This document shows positions 45,381 through 59,065 of a DNA stretch of 64,000 bases, piece after piece (the first letter of the stretch is position 1; each line of letters opens with the position of its first letter). Source of the stretch: Campylorhamphus procurvoides (Eukaryota > Chordata > Aves > Passeriformes > Dendrocolaptidae); NCBI GenBank assembly GCA_013396655.1, contig WBMV01008405.1, positions 659,081 through 723,080 of the forward strand, in the 5' to 3' direction. Under the pieces are notes generated by a model. The model was not told where the DNA came from and searched no databases. It saw only the letters and a program-made list of their open reading frames with translations. Made by a program: the position numbers and the translations under genes.

Positions 45381-46386
45381 TCAGTGTAAAAAAGAGGTTG
45401 CAGGGATGGGAATCTGACAAGAAAATATCAACCTTCTGGGCAACCCTCAGATTTAATGCAGTCCTACTCTAGATTTCCATAGTGTAACATTTTATGAATC
45501 TAACTTCTCATTCCAGCAACACTAGGATAGGAATCGTGCTTGGTTGTTGATTTATTTTGAAGATATGTAGAATAGGCATTATATTTCCTTTAGATTTTAA
45601 ATGCAAGGCTAGAGATTCCCTAAAATTTAAAAAGCCTCTTGTTCAGTGCCATGTTGCTATGTTTAGACTTTAGCAGAATCTAAAAGTCAGGAATTAAATA
45701 TGGGGGCAAGCAAGAGGAAAAGAAAACTAGTGTAGTTCAGTCCTTTATATTATAGCTTGATCAGGCTGTTGCTTTCCCTCTGCAGTGTCTGCTTGAAGAG
45801 ATGAACAGGGATATTTTGGGGAGCTTTGCTAACACACTCAGCTTTCTCCAAGCTGCTTGGAAGGATCTGCACTTACAGGAATGACTGAAGTATCCTGGGG
45901 ACAGAAAAAGAAACAGTTTCATTTTAGCAGGTTAATGGTTCCTGGACACTGAAGGACCTACCACTTGCCAAAACTACTTCTTGCTTTTCTTCTTTCAGCT
46001 TTCATGCTGCTGTAAATCTAGACAACATCTTTCCCTGACCAAGGAAAAACATTGACCTTTTCTGGTGTTGACAAAACCAGCAGAAGACAAATCCAGATAC
46101 AAATATTTTCATCCATTACCACAGAAACTCCTTGAGACCCATATAGCCCTGTCTGGTCAGCTGAAATGTGAATGCAACTCCCTTGGCTGAGAACAGATGG
46201 AAAACCTTTCTCTCTTTAACAAGAATATACTTCCAACCATTACAGGAGGAGAAATCTCTCTATCCCCAAAACCCTGCTTTATTTCTTTTAGGTCAGTTTT
46301 TGTATGAGGAAAGCTATGAAACTTACTCTTAGGACTAGAGGTTGGAGGTGGTAATAAGAAGAGCAGAGCAGTTGGCTTTAAAAGAT
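45381..46386. other. Unique noncoding stretch
   Basis: No gene or repeat was recognised. Confidence 0.5.
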
Positions 46387-46408
46387 AAATGCCTTTTAAA
46401 AGGCATTT
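46387..46408. repeat. 22-bp perfect palindrome
   Basis: The 11-base arm aaatgcctttt is followed directly by its exact reverse complement, with TTTAAA at the centre and no spacer. Symmetry breaks immediately outside. It could be a dimeric protein-binding site or could form a cruciform. Confidence 0.95.
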
Positions 46409-48370
46409 TATTCTAGCTGAGACTATGAGAGACAACTGAATGTTTGTATTCCCAGAATTAGAATGACTTTTTTACAGCACTTACACAGTAATCAAGGTTT
46501 AGAGCTCAGTTCAAACCCCAGTGCTACCACAACTAGCATTGGTAAAGAGGATAAATAAGCTAGCAGTTCTTCCTCCTTCAAATTAATAAAAAAAAGAAAA
46601 AAGGTGAGGATTTTAAGAATTATGCGAAAAGTTCATCATAATGGATTTTTTCAGTTGGCCTCAATGATCTTTGGATCCAGTCCTTGGAGACATTACTACT
46701 CCTATACAAAAATGGAATATCAAGGGGGAAGAGCACTGGATCTCATAGCCATTGTAGAGAAGAATAAGGTCTTCCTCTGCTCCTTGGAGGTCTATATACC
46801 CAATCACAAAAGCTTTTCAGCTTCTTCCAGTGGCTGAAGCCCTTTTTCTGCAGTCTCCAGTTGTATTACAGGTTAGGGGAGTGGTAGGGTGTCCCTGTGC
46901 TAGGAGACAGGAGTAGAATCAGGTGCATCATGGGGAAAGGAGAGGGCTGAGACCACAGCTGAAAGTTTTCTTCCAAGTGCTTCTCTTCTCTCCCACTGAC
47001 TGATAAATCATTCATAGTATCTCCATGGACCAGCCCGCTACAGAGCTGCATGGAAATCTTCCATGGTAATGCCTTTCTCACAAGAAAAAAAAAAAGAGCT
47101 GATTTGTTAAAAAAATGGCTTTATTTAAAAAGGATGAATTCAAAGAGAACTAACTTCGAAAAACACATTTTTTAGAGAAAGTCTTCAAAGGTCTCACCTG
47201 AACTTTCTGAAAGCAAATGTCTCAGTTTTTCAGCTTGAAAAGACAGTTTATCAGGTTTTATAGAATTTTTCAAGGTGGGGTGAGAAAGAGACACAGTTTT
47301 TATCATAATGAAACACTGAGAGAAGTTCAAAAAGGGTTTTTTAAGAGTGTTTTAGGGGGGATTTGGTTTGGCCTCAGGAAATTTGGGGAAAAAATGGAAC
47401 ACCATTGTTTCCTTCTGAGAAAGAAGAATTTTTCAACCACATTGCTTTGCTTGTGGAGCAAAATAATCCATCTCTCACCCATCCCTAATACTCAGGAGCC
47501 TGCATCTTTTGCAATGGCAGGGCTGGATTTGTGCTGTGGGTGCTTGGTGGGATAATAGCCAAAGAAAAGCACTGCGCTGTCAGGGGAAAAGAAACTTCAG
47601 CTCGTGGATAGGAGTGGGTGAGCCTGAGAATTTACCCATGCTTGTCTGAAAATTGGCAGCCTGGTTGGAAAGCATCCAGGATCTCCAAGTGCCCAGCATT
47701 TAGAGGCCAGCCCAGGAAACAGCCTGCTTTAACAGCCCTGGGACACCCGGGAGGCCTTTTTTGGTGAAGTGCAAACCTTTAGTCACACACAAATGCCCCA
47801 CCTTAAGCAGCAATCCAGTCATTCTCAAAGAATGTCTTAAAAATAATTAAATGGCTTTACATCATGTTCCAGGAGATTAAATTTTTCTGCCTTGCATTTC
47901 TTAAAGCTACCAGCTTTTAAGGTAGCATGTCAAAGTAACAAAAGGTCATACGTGGCACTACTTGCTGCCTGCACCAGGGAGGAGTAGCCTGGTACATTCT
48001 AATCCCTTTTCTTTGCTAACAAGAAGAAAGAAGGAAAATGCAACAGTCTTGGCTTAGGCAAGGCAGTATCAATAGGCTTTCTGCATCTACAAGTTCCCTC
48101 TAGTCACGAAATGTTAACATACAATGTGCATTATATTCAAGCACAGCTGATGTAGCCTTTTCCTTCAAAATAAGTTGTTTTGTATGCATTCAACTCCTAA
48201 AACATGTATAGTGTCCCCTAGTCTCTCTTTAATACAAGTGCAGAGTAGTGCATTTGGGGTCACTTTACCTCCTGTTGAGTTGTGGATGTCTTCCAGACAT
48301 GTGTTGAACATAAAAAGGATGTCATCCTCAGGTGGAATTTGGAGATTCCCTTAATTTGTCCAGTACTTGG
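46409..48370. other. Unique noncoding stretch
   Basis: AT-leaning, with short A-rich runs near 46590 and 47085. The 112-codon plus ORF at 47217-47555 has no recognisable domain. Confidence 0.55.
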
Positions 48371-48392
48371 AAAAACAAACAAACAAACAAGC
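48371..48392. repeat. (AAAC)n microsatellite
   Basis: About five AAAC units, ending in an interrupted unit. Confidence 0.9.
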
Positions 48393-48954
48393 AAAACCAG
48401 ATTAAAAGTGAGGAAAGGCTCTAAATAATGCCAGTGTGTTATCACCTTCTGAGGTTGGAGGGCAGTTTTCTTTTTAATTTTTCTTTTCACTGTCATGACA
48501 CTTAAATATTCATATTTTAAGAGTATTTGTGGCAGGGAACAGCAAAGAGCATCATGAGCAATAGTCAGAAAGAGCTCTTGTAATAATGCACTGCAAATAA
48601 ACACCTCAATCTCACAGGGAGACCTTAGGGTTATACCACAGTTACAAGGTTCTTTTTTGTAATGCTTTTCAAAAGTCAGCTTAATTATGATTCTTAGGGG
48701 AATCTCAACTTTCTTTTCATACTAGGGGAACAAAAAATGTAGGTGCCATTTTTGGGCACTGCTCTACATTGCAACCCCATGTCTCATTCCAGCTCCTGGC
48801 ACCCCAAACCACAGAACAGATGTGGTCCTAATATTGATCTCTGCTGGGCAAGCTGCTGGTCTCCTCATGTGGAGAAAGGGCATAGATAGCTCAGGATAAA
48901 TGAAAAAAAGTTTTTCCAAATTTTTCTGTCTCTTTTCAAGTGTTTGATGAAAAT
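48393..48954. other. Unique noncoding stretch
   Basis: Nothing recognised. Confidence 0.5.
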
Positions 48955-49165
48955 ATTACGGAGGAGGAAATAGGGAAAAAGAGAAAATGACAGTCTATGG
49001 GCTTTGTGTCAGACTCAGAATATGAAAGATGGGAAAGGAAAAAGAGACAAAAGAAAGGGAAGAAATAGTATGAAAATGAATGAGAGAGTGAAAATGGCCA
49101 AGATACAGAAAGAAAGCGAGAGACAAAGTGGCTGAGAAAAGAGGGAGAAGAAAATTTGAAGGACA
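48955..49165 (+). repeat. Purine-rich tract
   Basis: The plus strand is about 87 percent A+G over 49021-49080 and about 80 percent over 49081-49140 by hand count, as a loose GA-rich sequence without exact periodicity. The two overlapping minus ORFs rich in S, F and L here are compositional by-products. Confidence 0.75.
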
Positions 49166-52100
49166 CATTTGAGACTGCAAAATAGTAGCTGTACATGTCT
49201 CTAGTGGAAAATAGTTATTATGGGGCACATATAAGCAAATATGACATTAAAAACTGCACAATAGCAGATAAGTAAAGACTGTGGGTAGGTCTGGATAGTT
49301 CTCCTCCCAATAAGGCAGCTGAAAGTCAGCATTCCCTTATTGCAGCTATTGTGAAGCTAAAGTTCACTTGTACTGAAATGTTTCCTTACTTTGTATCATA
49401 GCTTGATAAGTGATTTGTTCCACTGGGAGAAAACCTTTTATCACCACGGCCCATGTGTGTTTTGTTGGCACAGTATCTGAAGTGCAATTATTCAATTTAC
49501 TTTTTCAGCTGGTGGGTATTTGTTTGAATTTTTAACAAAGGCGGGGTAAAACTGCGTTTTTCAAAAATTCTCATTTACGCTTTCTCAGCTCTTCTTTTGG
49601 TACCTTTTTTTTTGTCTATAGCCAAATCCACTCCCTAAAGCCCCGAGGCACTACAACCCTTAAATCAGAAATCCTCAGAGTGTAGCACCCTGCTCACCCA
49701 CAGAGACACCACCCCTCCCAGTGGCCATTCCCACTGTCGCTGTGCTGATGGGCTCTGGGGGGCCAAGCACAGTCACTTCTGATTTCACCAAGGGACCTCT
49801 CCAGGGCCTGCCCACGTTACAGACCCAGTGCCACAGCTGCAGCACCGGTGCAGCCACTGCCTGCTGACAGCTTTTGCAACACTCTCGCACTTGTTAAACT
49901 CTTCCTCTTCTTGATTTCATATGCTGAACAGTAGCCAAAGCCATAATATGTAATCTTTCTACCTCCCAAGAATCTTCTAGACAAATGGTTTAACAAACAG
50001 GTGTCCTGTTACAACTAAAATGACCTGGAAACGACAAAGAACTTTTCCAACATGTGCCATGTAAACATCATATGATTTTTCAAGATGGCTTTTTTCCCCC
50101 TCTCAACCCTATTTACACAGTAACCTTTATTTTGCTTGTTGTTTTTTTTTTCTGTTCACCTCTTGAATAATACAGGCTTTACATTACCACAAATGCCAGC
50201 CCTTTCCTTTGTCCATGCAGAGTTGTGAGCCTCCATCTAAACTGAAGAGCATCACAATTTTCTAGCGTAAGGCATCTGATGGTTAATGGTCATGGTACCT
50301 TTGACCATTTTGACCAATAATCTTTGTAACTGAAAAGTACATAGAAGTTAGACAACTATTGCTGGGCAATATGGAAACATTATCTGCTGAGAGAGGCTGC
50401 TATACTGTACAACTGCTATAAATCACAGGCTTGGGAAAAGCTGATGCTGGGCTAAGTATCTTACATTCAATAAAGAAACAGTTTTCTTTCTTTGATGCTG
50501 GGTGACCACCTCGAACCACTGACCACATGTTGTGAGATGTGTCCCTAGGGATTTCTTTGCAGATAAGTTGCTGATCAAGACATTGGAGAGCTGCTTGGCT
50601 GAAACTCTGTTGAAAATCAGTCAGAGAGTAAAAGTAAGGAAAAGGCAATTATACAGCAAAAAAAAAAAAAAAGAGTGTGGCCCTGGGTAGAGGCAGAAAC
50701 CCAAAACTTCTTTTGGTTAGAGAGCTTACTGAAAAGTCCAACCATAATTTCTCCACAAGGAAATGGATTTGTTGATTGTTCCCGCTGGTCCAGGAAGAAA
50801 AACAATACAGGATAAATAAGCAGGGTTGCCCAAAATAAATATTTGTCTCTAAATATCAGTGTCAAAACAACGTCCTCTTGGAAATGAACTAGCATGATCC
50901 TAAATGTTCTGTCTTCTACTGGGATGAGGAAAAAACTGCATGTAGCCACTGAACTGCACACAGACTTATGGATACAGAACTGGAGAACCAGGACATTACA
51001 GTGAAGACCTGCCTCTCCTTCATTTGCAGAAATTCTTCAGGTCTAGATAATAAAGTGCCAGTAAGAGAGAAGTAATATAAAATCCATCTCAGTTCTCAAG
51101 GTGACCTGACTTCCCCCGTCTCTGAGACAGTGCTGTGGCCCTGTTGAGCTGTCTGAGATCCAGAAGGAATTTTGCTATTTGAAACTACTTACATTTAAAC
51201 CAAAAGAGACTTCATAATTCCTACAAAGCAGAAATTTCATAACTCTGGCAATTGTGGAAAGTACTTAATGCAGTATTCTGAGACTTCACTTAAAAGGTTA
51301 TATCTTGAGGCATGGCTTTTCATTTGTGGATTGATTAAAGGCCTGGCAGCAGTAGTGCTGGTCATGACCATGGATCCTCAGCAATCCTTCTGAAACTATG
51401 AAATCACAGTGCTGCTCGGACTGCAAGTTGTAATTCAAATTTGTACAGATGTGGAGAAGACATAGGAACACAGATTAGCTGCAATTCCTATAAAACCTTG
51501 GAGGTTGTCACAACTTTATATGTGCTTGCTGGTCTCTTGCATAATGATCCTTTTTACTGGATTATTACATTTTACAGGTATGGAGTGGGGAAAAGATCTC
51601 TTGAATCCACATAATTCCCCCTCCTACCATAGGTGACATTCTAGAAGTATCTTCAAAAACCTGCTCAAACTTCACCTTATTTTTTCATTTTTTTAACATC
51701 TTGGCTTAACACAAATATTGAAACTTGAGATCCTGATAACACTCTGACTCCAAGCTTTTAACTAACCTTTGAAACTACTACAAGCTGATTATTTTCTGCC
51801 ATCAGATGACTTGTCATTCTGCAATGACATTTGCCTTTCCTCTGAGGGTGGCACACTGTGATTAAGAAGTGAGTTGTTTATCTTCTGCTCACAATCACTT
51901 GTAAAGATCTGAAATACCTGTTACACATCACCAGCCATCCCTCCTGTTCTCTGCCACATTGTCATTCAGCTTTATGGTCGGTTTAACATTCTTGAGCCAA
52001 ACCTGAATGTGTGGGACAGCACAGTGCTTGTTCCAGAGACATTCAGAGAAGGCTGAGGTAGGATTTTAAACACATCTCTGAAATCCCGTGGTGCACTCTG

Positions 52101-52433
52101 TTATGATCCCTCCACCCAGAAGTTTTATGAAACAGTCAAGTTTCAAGGTCAGGAGTTACCATCATGTTCATCTGCAGTTTTTCATCCACTCAATCCCTTA
52201 ATACCCCTGAGGGAATTACTGTTCCCTCTTATGTGAATGAACTCTCCTGAGCCAAGTAACTTCTGTTTAAAGTAAAAACTGTTCCACAAAGGAAAAAAAG
52301 GTCCAGCCTTGCTTACATCACCTTTCACTATCAAATACCTTCTCTTAACATAAGAGCTAATAAACCATGAGCAAGCCATCTGCTGGCTTCATCAGTAAGC
52401 TAAACACAGAGCTTTAACTCTGCCTTTGTGAAG
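49166..52433. other. Unique noncoding stretch
   Basis: AT-leaning, with a poly-A run at 50658-50672. Slightly GC-richer around 49680-49870. No gene, transposon tail or CpG cluster was recognised. Confidence 0.55.
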
Positions 52434-52620
52434 CAAATTTTTCCACATATCCAAGGCTTTTTGCACACTCTCCCTGAATTCTTTCTGGTTGGTCACCCTC
52501 GTTTTGAAGAGGATGCCAGAGCAGACACAGTAGTCTAGAAAAGGTCTCGGAGTCTGGCTCAGCACAGATACCCAAAACAGGGATGTCTATTGCTGAGGCC
52601 ACCCCGAGGGCTAAACCTCT
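52434..52620 (-). mobile_element. Decayed CR1-type reverse-transcriptase remnant, antisense
   Basis: On the minus strand one frame reads RPFLDYCV (about 52550-52525), matching the RPHLEYCV signature of the CR1 ORF2 C-terminus. Homology then continues in another frame as LWHPLQ, then ER-Q and A-K residues at the spacing of the WAP--KKDIE-LERVQRRATK region. The frame change marks an indel, so the copy is a pseudogene fragment. No 3' UTR or tail adjoins it, and divergence is much higher than in the other copies, indicating an old insertion. Limits are approximate. Confidence 0.55.
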
Positions 52621-55600
52621 TCTCTGGAAATCTGTAGCACAACTTCCCTGTGCTGCCCACAAGGAGCTGCTTTAGATCCTGGGAAATATGAACCATTGCC
52701 TCTATGAGGAATCCAGGGGAAAGGCGAGGGGCACAGATACTCTCTGGGGATGGGAACAAGGGAGAGACCCTTCTTTTGAGGACTTTTCTTTCTCAGCAGT
52801 CCTGAGACAGTTACCTGTTTAGGAGACAGGTTTTTATATGTATATTGTCACAGCATTATGGGATATAGAATCAGGGTCAGAGCCCCACTGTACTGGACAT
52901 TGCAGATCCAAAATCTGCTCCCTAACTTGTGAACAAAAATTTCTTTTTTTTTTTTCTGCAGACTCAGAGCGCTCATAGGGCTTTTGTTTACTGTTTGCCT
53001 CACTGTAGTTTAAAATAAAAAAATATAGTAATGATCAACCTAGTTCTTCTGTATTTTATTTCAATCAGTGCCTTATTTGTTTTCTTCCAGCTCTCCAGCA
53101 GTGTTCCCAGTGGTTCAAAGAGCTTGTAAGCTGGGACATCAGAAAACAGGTTGTCAAGTCTAGCAGAATAATATGTAGTTAAAAAAATAATAGTAGACTT
53201 CCTTTTTTAAAATTTTCTTCTGAATCTTAATTCCTGACCTGTAATAAAAAGATGTATAAAAATATTGACATTATATGCGAAACAGTGAGGAATTCTACAG
53301 GCATTAAAAATAATGATTTAGCACTTCATTAGAGTTTGCTTTCCTGGGTAATTCTCAGTGATAGCTCTGCTCACTGTACCTGGTTAGTAATGGTGTTCTG
53401 TAAAGAAACTGGGGCTAAACTCAATAGGAAGCAATTGTGGAATACTTTTACCACAGAGCAGCCTTATGAAAGCAGAGATTGTATTCATTGGCTTCACTGT
53501 GGAAAAACAGTGCTGGTTGTGAATAAGGAAAAATTAATTGATACATGCTGCTACTCTTCATTTCATTCTGTGAATAATAGCTGAAATGAATTCAAGGCAT
53601 GCCATTCAACTGAATTTGTTTAGAAAGAGGGCAAGGAGTGAAGGAGGTGGCATCCCACCCAAGGCTTGACCTGCATCTCATAAAGAGATGAGGAAGATGT
53701 AACTGGACTTAATTCCTATTTAATATGATGGATTTTGCTTCTATTCCTCTTTAGAAATAAAAAGTATAGTCTATCCTTATTTAGGAAAGAAAGGCTGTGA
53801 CGAAAATAATGAAGCAGGAGATAGAGGCCATAGTGGGAAGGTTCTGAATCCTGATGGTCTCTCTGCTTTAGCTGCTCTCATAACTCAGCTGGACTGGGAT
53901 GTGGCTGCTCTTTGTGCAGCAGATGGATGGTGCTGTGGCCAAAGCATCAACACAGCACTCGGGAGCAAATGTTTTCTTTTCAGGCTTTGACATGGACTTC
54001 CTCCATAATGTTGAGCAAATAACCTATACAAAGAGAAAGCATAAAGGTATTGAGGTAAACTTCAAAAACTGTATGGGTTTTTAAAACTACATAACTTTCT
54101 AAAAGAAACACACATGAAGATTTCCGCCCTTATCCTGTGATGTGAGTTTTCCCTACATAACAATTTCGATGATTTTATTCTTAGTAAAAACAAAATTAGA
54201 TCCTTTAAGGACAAAAATAGCTATTTAGAAAAACCAGTAATAAACAAAAAACAGTAAGTGTATGCCATTACTGCACTGCAGAGATGAAGTCCATCCAAAT
54301 TCTGCTCTCTGAGTCTTACTCCACTGAGCTAGTGTGGGCACACAGACTCTGCCTGAAGGAAGAAGATGTGCCAGAGGAGAAATGGATGAAAAGCTCAACC
54401 AATAAAACATAAAACCCAAGAGCAAAGCTCAATAAAACAGGTGGGAAAAAAAAAGTACAAATGTCAAACGTGAGTTAAGGAAAGTCGCCCATTTAATTTT
54501 CCTCAGCCCAGAGAGAATGGTTGGTTAAGTTAGTTTGAGTCCCCAGAAAGTCTGATCTCCCCAGAAATTGCTCTCCACATGAGAAATTGGAAGGCCACCT
54601 CTGCCAATCCAGATCTTGGGACCATTTCATCACATTGCTGAGATGCACGGAAGTATTTGCCATCCTCCCAGGCACCATATGGATGAGAGCTTGTGGCTGC
54701 TCTCATGGGATTCACTAATTACATTGTCATTTTTCCTCTTGTTTACCAGAGGGAAAGTTACTATCAAATTTTAAATGACCAAGTGGGAAAAGCCATGGAA
54801 TAAAAGGAAGAGATTCAGTGCTGAATTACTGAAGAATGGAAGGAAAAATATCCCATCTTCCCAACCTGTAATGCTTCCAGCAAGAGGAAAGAGCCACCCA
54901 AATGCAAAAAGCACAGAGGAAACAGCAGTGACTTTGAAGGCTTAAATCTCCTCCATGCTGTACAGTGTTTAGACCTGTGCATGTGTTTGTGTGTGTACAC
55001 ATACAGAGAGAAAATAAAGGTCACTTCTGCTCTGAAAAGGTAAATTATTAGAGTTTTGGAACATTACAGGTCATGTTCTCTAAAATTTGCAATGAGTTAA
55101 GCAAGTCAGAGGAGATGCTGGGGCTCCACCATTCTGCTGTAAGACAACATTGGCATCTCAAAGGACATGATGGCCATGGAGAACTTGCTTTCCAGGGCTG
55201 CTAAGCAGACCTGAGGAGTGCCATCACTGTTCCTGGTGCCCTGCAGAATACAAAGTGTGCCTACCTCTCACTAAAAAGAATTTCATGCAAAGGGTCCACC
55301 CAGAGACCCCAGGAACCAGTGGGAGGGTTGCAAAGTCAGTCACAAGAACACAGGACTTCTGTTTTCCAAAAATGCCTTCCTAATGTAGAAGTACCAGTCC
55401 ATGGTCAAAACTGACCTGAACTCTCAGGATTTTAAATCCCAATGACAGACACCTTAAAAATACCTCTCTGCTTTCTGCTTTTAAAAATGCTGTGCCCAAG
55501 AACAACTAAAAGCAACTCACCCTGTGGAAAGCACACTGAGGGAACCGCAGACTCCTTGAATGTCACTGGATTTAGAAAGCAGATCTTCTAGCCACACACT

Positions 55601-58600
55601 GTCCCCAACTTCCTGCTTACAAACTGCTTCAGCATTGACTCAGTAGGAATAACACCATCCACTGAATCACCCACCCATCTGCAGCACCTGCTTCTTCCTT
55701 AGCTGTTACGCCTTCCCTGGGATGACTCAGTATGGAGAAGACCATACCTTGATTCACACAGGCTGAGGGGTAAGCAAGGCCCCCTACTAATTACTGGCTT
55801 TCTGCAATCTGGGATGCAATAATTCCTCGTCCACTCCCTGTGACTCCACACAGTTGGGGGGTGTTTTGTAACTTTTCCAGCCCTGCCTATCTGGAACACT
55901 TTCCTGCCGAGACACTGACTCACTTCCTCTTTAGGAAGCTCACCCAAAATCCTTTTCACTTTAGCTTATAAACTATTATTAACTCCATCTGTAAAGCAAA
56001 ACTTTTACTCATCAGTAGAGCTAGCTGGGAATTTTCCAGTGATACAGACTTTTTTTTTTTTTTATTGTAAGATGTTGATTTGTTAGAACATAAATCTTTT
56101 TTAGAAACACACCAGTTTTGCTTAGGCTTTCATCAGAAAAAGTGCTTGCATCCAAAGAAGGAGAACAGCTCAGCTTAGCCAAGACACTAGTGGTTAGGTC
56201 ACTGACATAGCAAAACTGAGTTTTTTTGCAAAACAGGGACCTTAATCTGGCCTCCCTACCCTACACAGTGTCATAACAGCAATCATCTCTTAGGATGGAG
56301 CAAGTTCATGGCCTCACATTGATGAGTTTTTATTAAGCAACCAGTCAGTGATATAAAAACTTGGTCCTGATATCTTCTCCGCTTCACATCAGTGAAATCC
56401 CTGACTGAGAGCTTAGGACATGCACAATTTTTTTGAGTCTTTCTCATTTTCCTGAGAAACTTTGAAAGGTCTCAAGTTGTTGCCACTGAGGAGCAGGATC
56501 TTTTTAAAATCCTAAAAGTTGTGACAGGACAGGGAAATTACAGAAGATTCCAGATGAGTTGTACTTACTGTTTTTCCCGACAGTAGTCCCAAGCAGCAGG
56601 TCGCTCCAGTCACCTTACAAACACACAGGCTGTGCCAAGGTACAGGTTTTTCTCTTAGGACTGGTGGCACATTTCTTTGTGATGTACCTCCGTCATAAAA
56701 TAGACCACATTGGTCAAAGCGTTTCCTCTGAAGTGCCTCATATTTATTAAATTTCGGATGAGATGGTGGGTTTCTGTGGCTGATGGACACTCCAAATTTG
56801 TTAGAACATAGGCACAACTGCACATTTGGATTTTCCTACAGATAACACATGGTGCATTACCCCTGTGTCTATGCTTTTCTGTGGATAAGACTCAATAAAA
56901 TTGTGTGGCTTTTTTTCCCCTCTATTTTTACCCATGGCTCAGGGTGTATGTGTTTCAGAAGTAGCTTCAGATATGAACTTAAGATCAAATTCTTATGTTT
57001 AAATATATATTCAGTTGTTTAGACTTTGAAAATGTTCCTTTTTGCAGCAAGAGGAGTGCCATTATCCTCTGAACTATATCCCTATTTTGTGTTCCTATAG
57101 TTTTGCTCAGTAGGAATCATGGGGCTAAATGGAACTATTCCCACTCATTTGGTTTTTGTAATTTGTTATTCATCAAGTGTTGAGCTTCTGGGCATCTTAC
57201 AAACTATATCATCTATGTTACATCTATAGGTTGTTTCCCATCTAACAGCCAAGAAATCCTGGAACTGCTGATTACTATGGATCTGCTAAAGCAATTATGT
57301 GCTGTCCAGCATTTGATCAACACAACCAAACAGGATGGTCTAGATCTTTCTGAAAAGCAAAGGCTTTTGTTGCTATTTTGGCTGGAAATTCTTACTATAT
57401 GAAGACACTTTTAGCACTATTCACTTAACTGTGAGACTCCATGGTGAGAAAGGGCTTCTTTCTGGTAAGAGAACTTCATAATTGAATAGATCTCATTTCT
57501 AGGGAAAATGCTTGTCATCTGTTTCTAGGAAAGGCATTATTTCAAGGAGACTTAGCCTTGGCCGTGTCTGCTTTCCATGTACATGCTGTGGACCCATATT
57601 TACTGCTAGAACAAAAGGACAGGGAAGGAAAATGTCTGTGCAAAGGAAATTTTTAACCCAAGAGTGAAGTCTCAAGGGTTTTGACTGAAAAGGAACAGGA
57701 AAGAAAAAATCCAAGCCAAGCTGCCTTTTCCACCCCCTGTATTTGTCAGTTGCTATCCCTCCTTTGGACTGTCAGATTTCACTCCCATTCTACTGTATGG
57801 GCACATAAATCTTGCCAGATATGCTTCACTCACTTAACACCTACCTGCTGGAGCTTAGATTCAGGGAGAGAGGAGAAAAGCAACCTCAAACCCTGGCAAT
57901 TCTTATAAATCACAGTGTTGCTAATCTCTTTTCAAGAGAGTCAAATGTAAAGTCATGTTCCTTCTTGTGAAAACATTACTAGCCTGTGGGTGTCAACACA
58001 GCCTTCTTTTCCAAGAAATCTGTTGCATCCCACAGTGACTGTAAAGAAATTGCACTCTGATGACAGTGAAGAGAGTCTGCTAGAAAAACATCGCACGCCA
58101 ATTCCATACAACAGCAACCTCAACAAGCACTTGTTTTTGTAAGATCAGCTCTCTCTAATTTCACAAAAAGCAGAATTGAATTTGACCAAGATACACTTTA
58201 GGGGAGTTGTTTTTACAACGTCATTGTTGAGAGTTCTTTCCCCACCCCAAAATCCCATTTTCAGCTTCCTTATTCATTCCCTGCCAAGAGACACTACCCC
58301 ATTTCTTTACAGCTCTCATGTAGAGTAAACAAGAACTTAAGCCACCTGGCTGCTACTTTTACACATCCTTCTACACCCTGTCTTCCAATAAGGGGACTAT
58401 CCCCTCCCCTGGGAGTACACCTCCTCAGCACCCAGGAGGTCAGCCCAAGCAATTACCCTGTTTTGATGAAGGTCTTGTCCCTTCCTGATGAAAAGATCAT
58501 CCCTGTTCCTTCAGACCCTTGTAGAAACCTATCCACTCATGAGATCTGAGGAAGATCCCAAGCTACTTCCCAGATTAGTATCTGGAGAGTGTCCATAGAC

Positions 58601-58759
58601 CATTTGCAGGGAAAGAGCCTTTTCCAGGAAGCATTTTTACAACAAAGGAAAGGAAATAAGAGACTCTTTCTGAAGAGAGGGCAGAGTCTCAGGCTGTCAA
58701 CATGCACTGTATTACCAAAGGAGAGAACCCATTAAGTACTTTGTTCCAGTAATTAATAG
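52621..58759. other. Long unique noncoding stretch
   Basis: About 6 kb without a recognisable gene, CpG cluster or repeat tail. T-rich tracts at about 52942-52957 and 56050-56063. AT-rich around 53000-53330. ORFs reach at most about 103 codons (56512-56823, minus) and match nothing known. Confidence 0.5.
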
Positions 58760-59065
58760 ATGGCTATGAAGAAGATGGAGACTTCACTTTTACAAGGAGT
58801 CACATGGAAAAGACAAGGAATAATGGGTACAAGTTACTCCTGGGGAGACTCTGATTATAAACAAGGGACATTTTATTCACAGTGAGAACTATCCAGCCAT
58901 TGGAAGGATCTCCTCAGGGAAGTGGTGAATTCCCCAGTGCTGGACACTTTTAAGATGCAACTGTAGAGTATTCTGGGACGTCCAGACTGTGCTTTTACCA
59001 AGAAAGGATAGACCAGATAATCCTTGAGGTCCTTTCCAACCTCATATTCTATGATTCTATGATAC
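58760..59065 (+). mobile_element. CR1 LINE 3' end, sense
   Basis: It contains caaggagtcacatggaaaag, aatgggtacaagttactcct, ggggagactctgatt, cagccattggaaggatctcc, agactgtgcttttacca and ccttgaggtcctttccaacc, ending attctatgattctatga. About 306 bp remain with no coding part. This UTR type is distinct from those at 24380/42244 and 34118, making at least three CR1 UTR types in the window. Confidence 0.94.

Noticed and set aside
48936..49228. Hydrophobic Ser/Phe-rich minus ORFs resembling membrane proteins
   Set aside because: Direct translation of the complement of a purine-rich tract.
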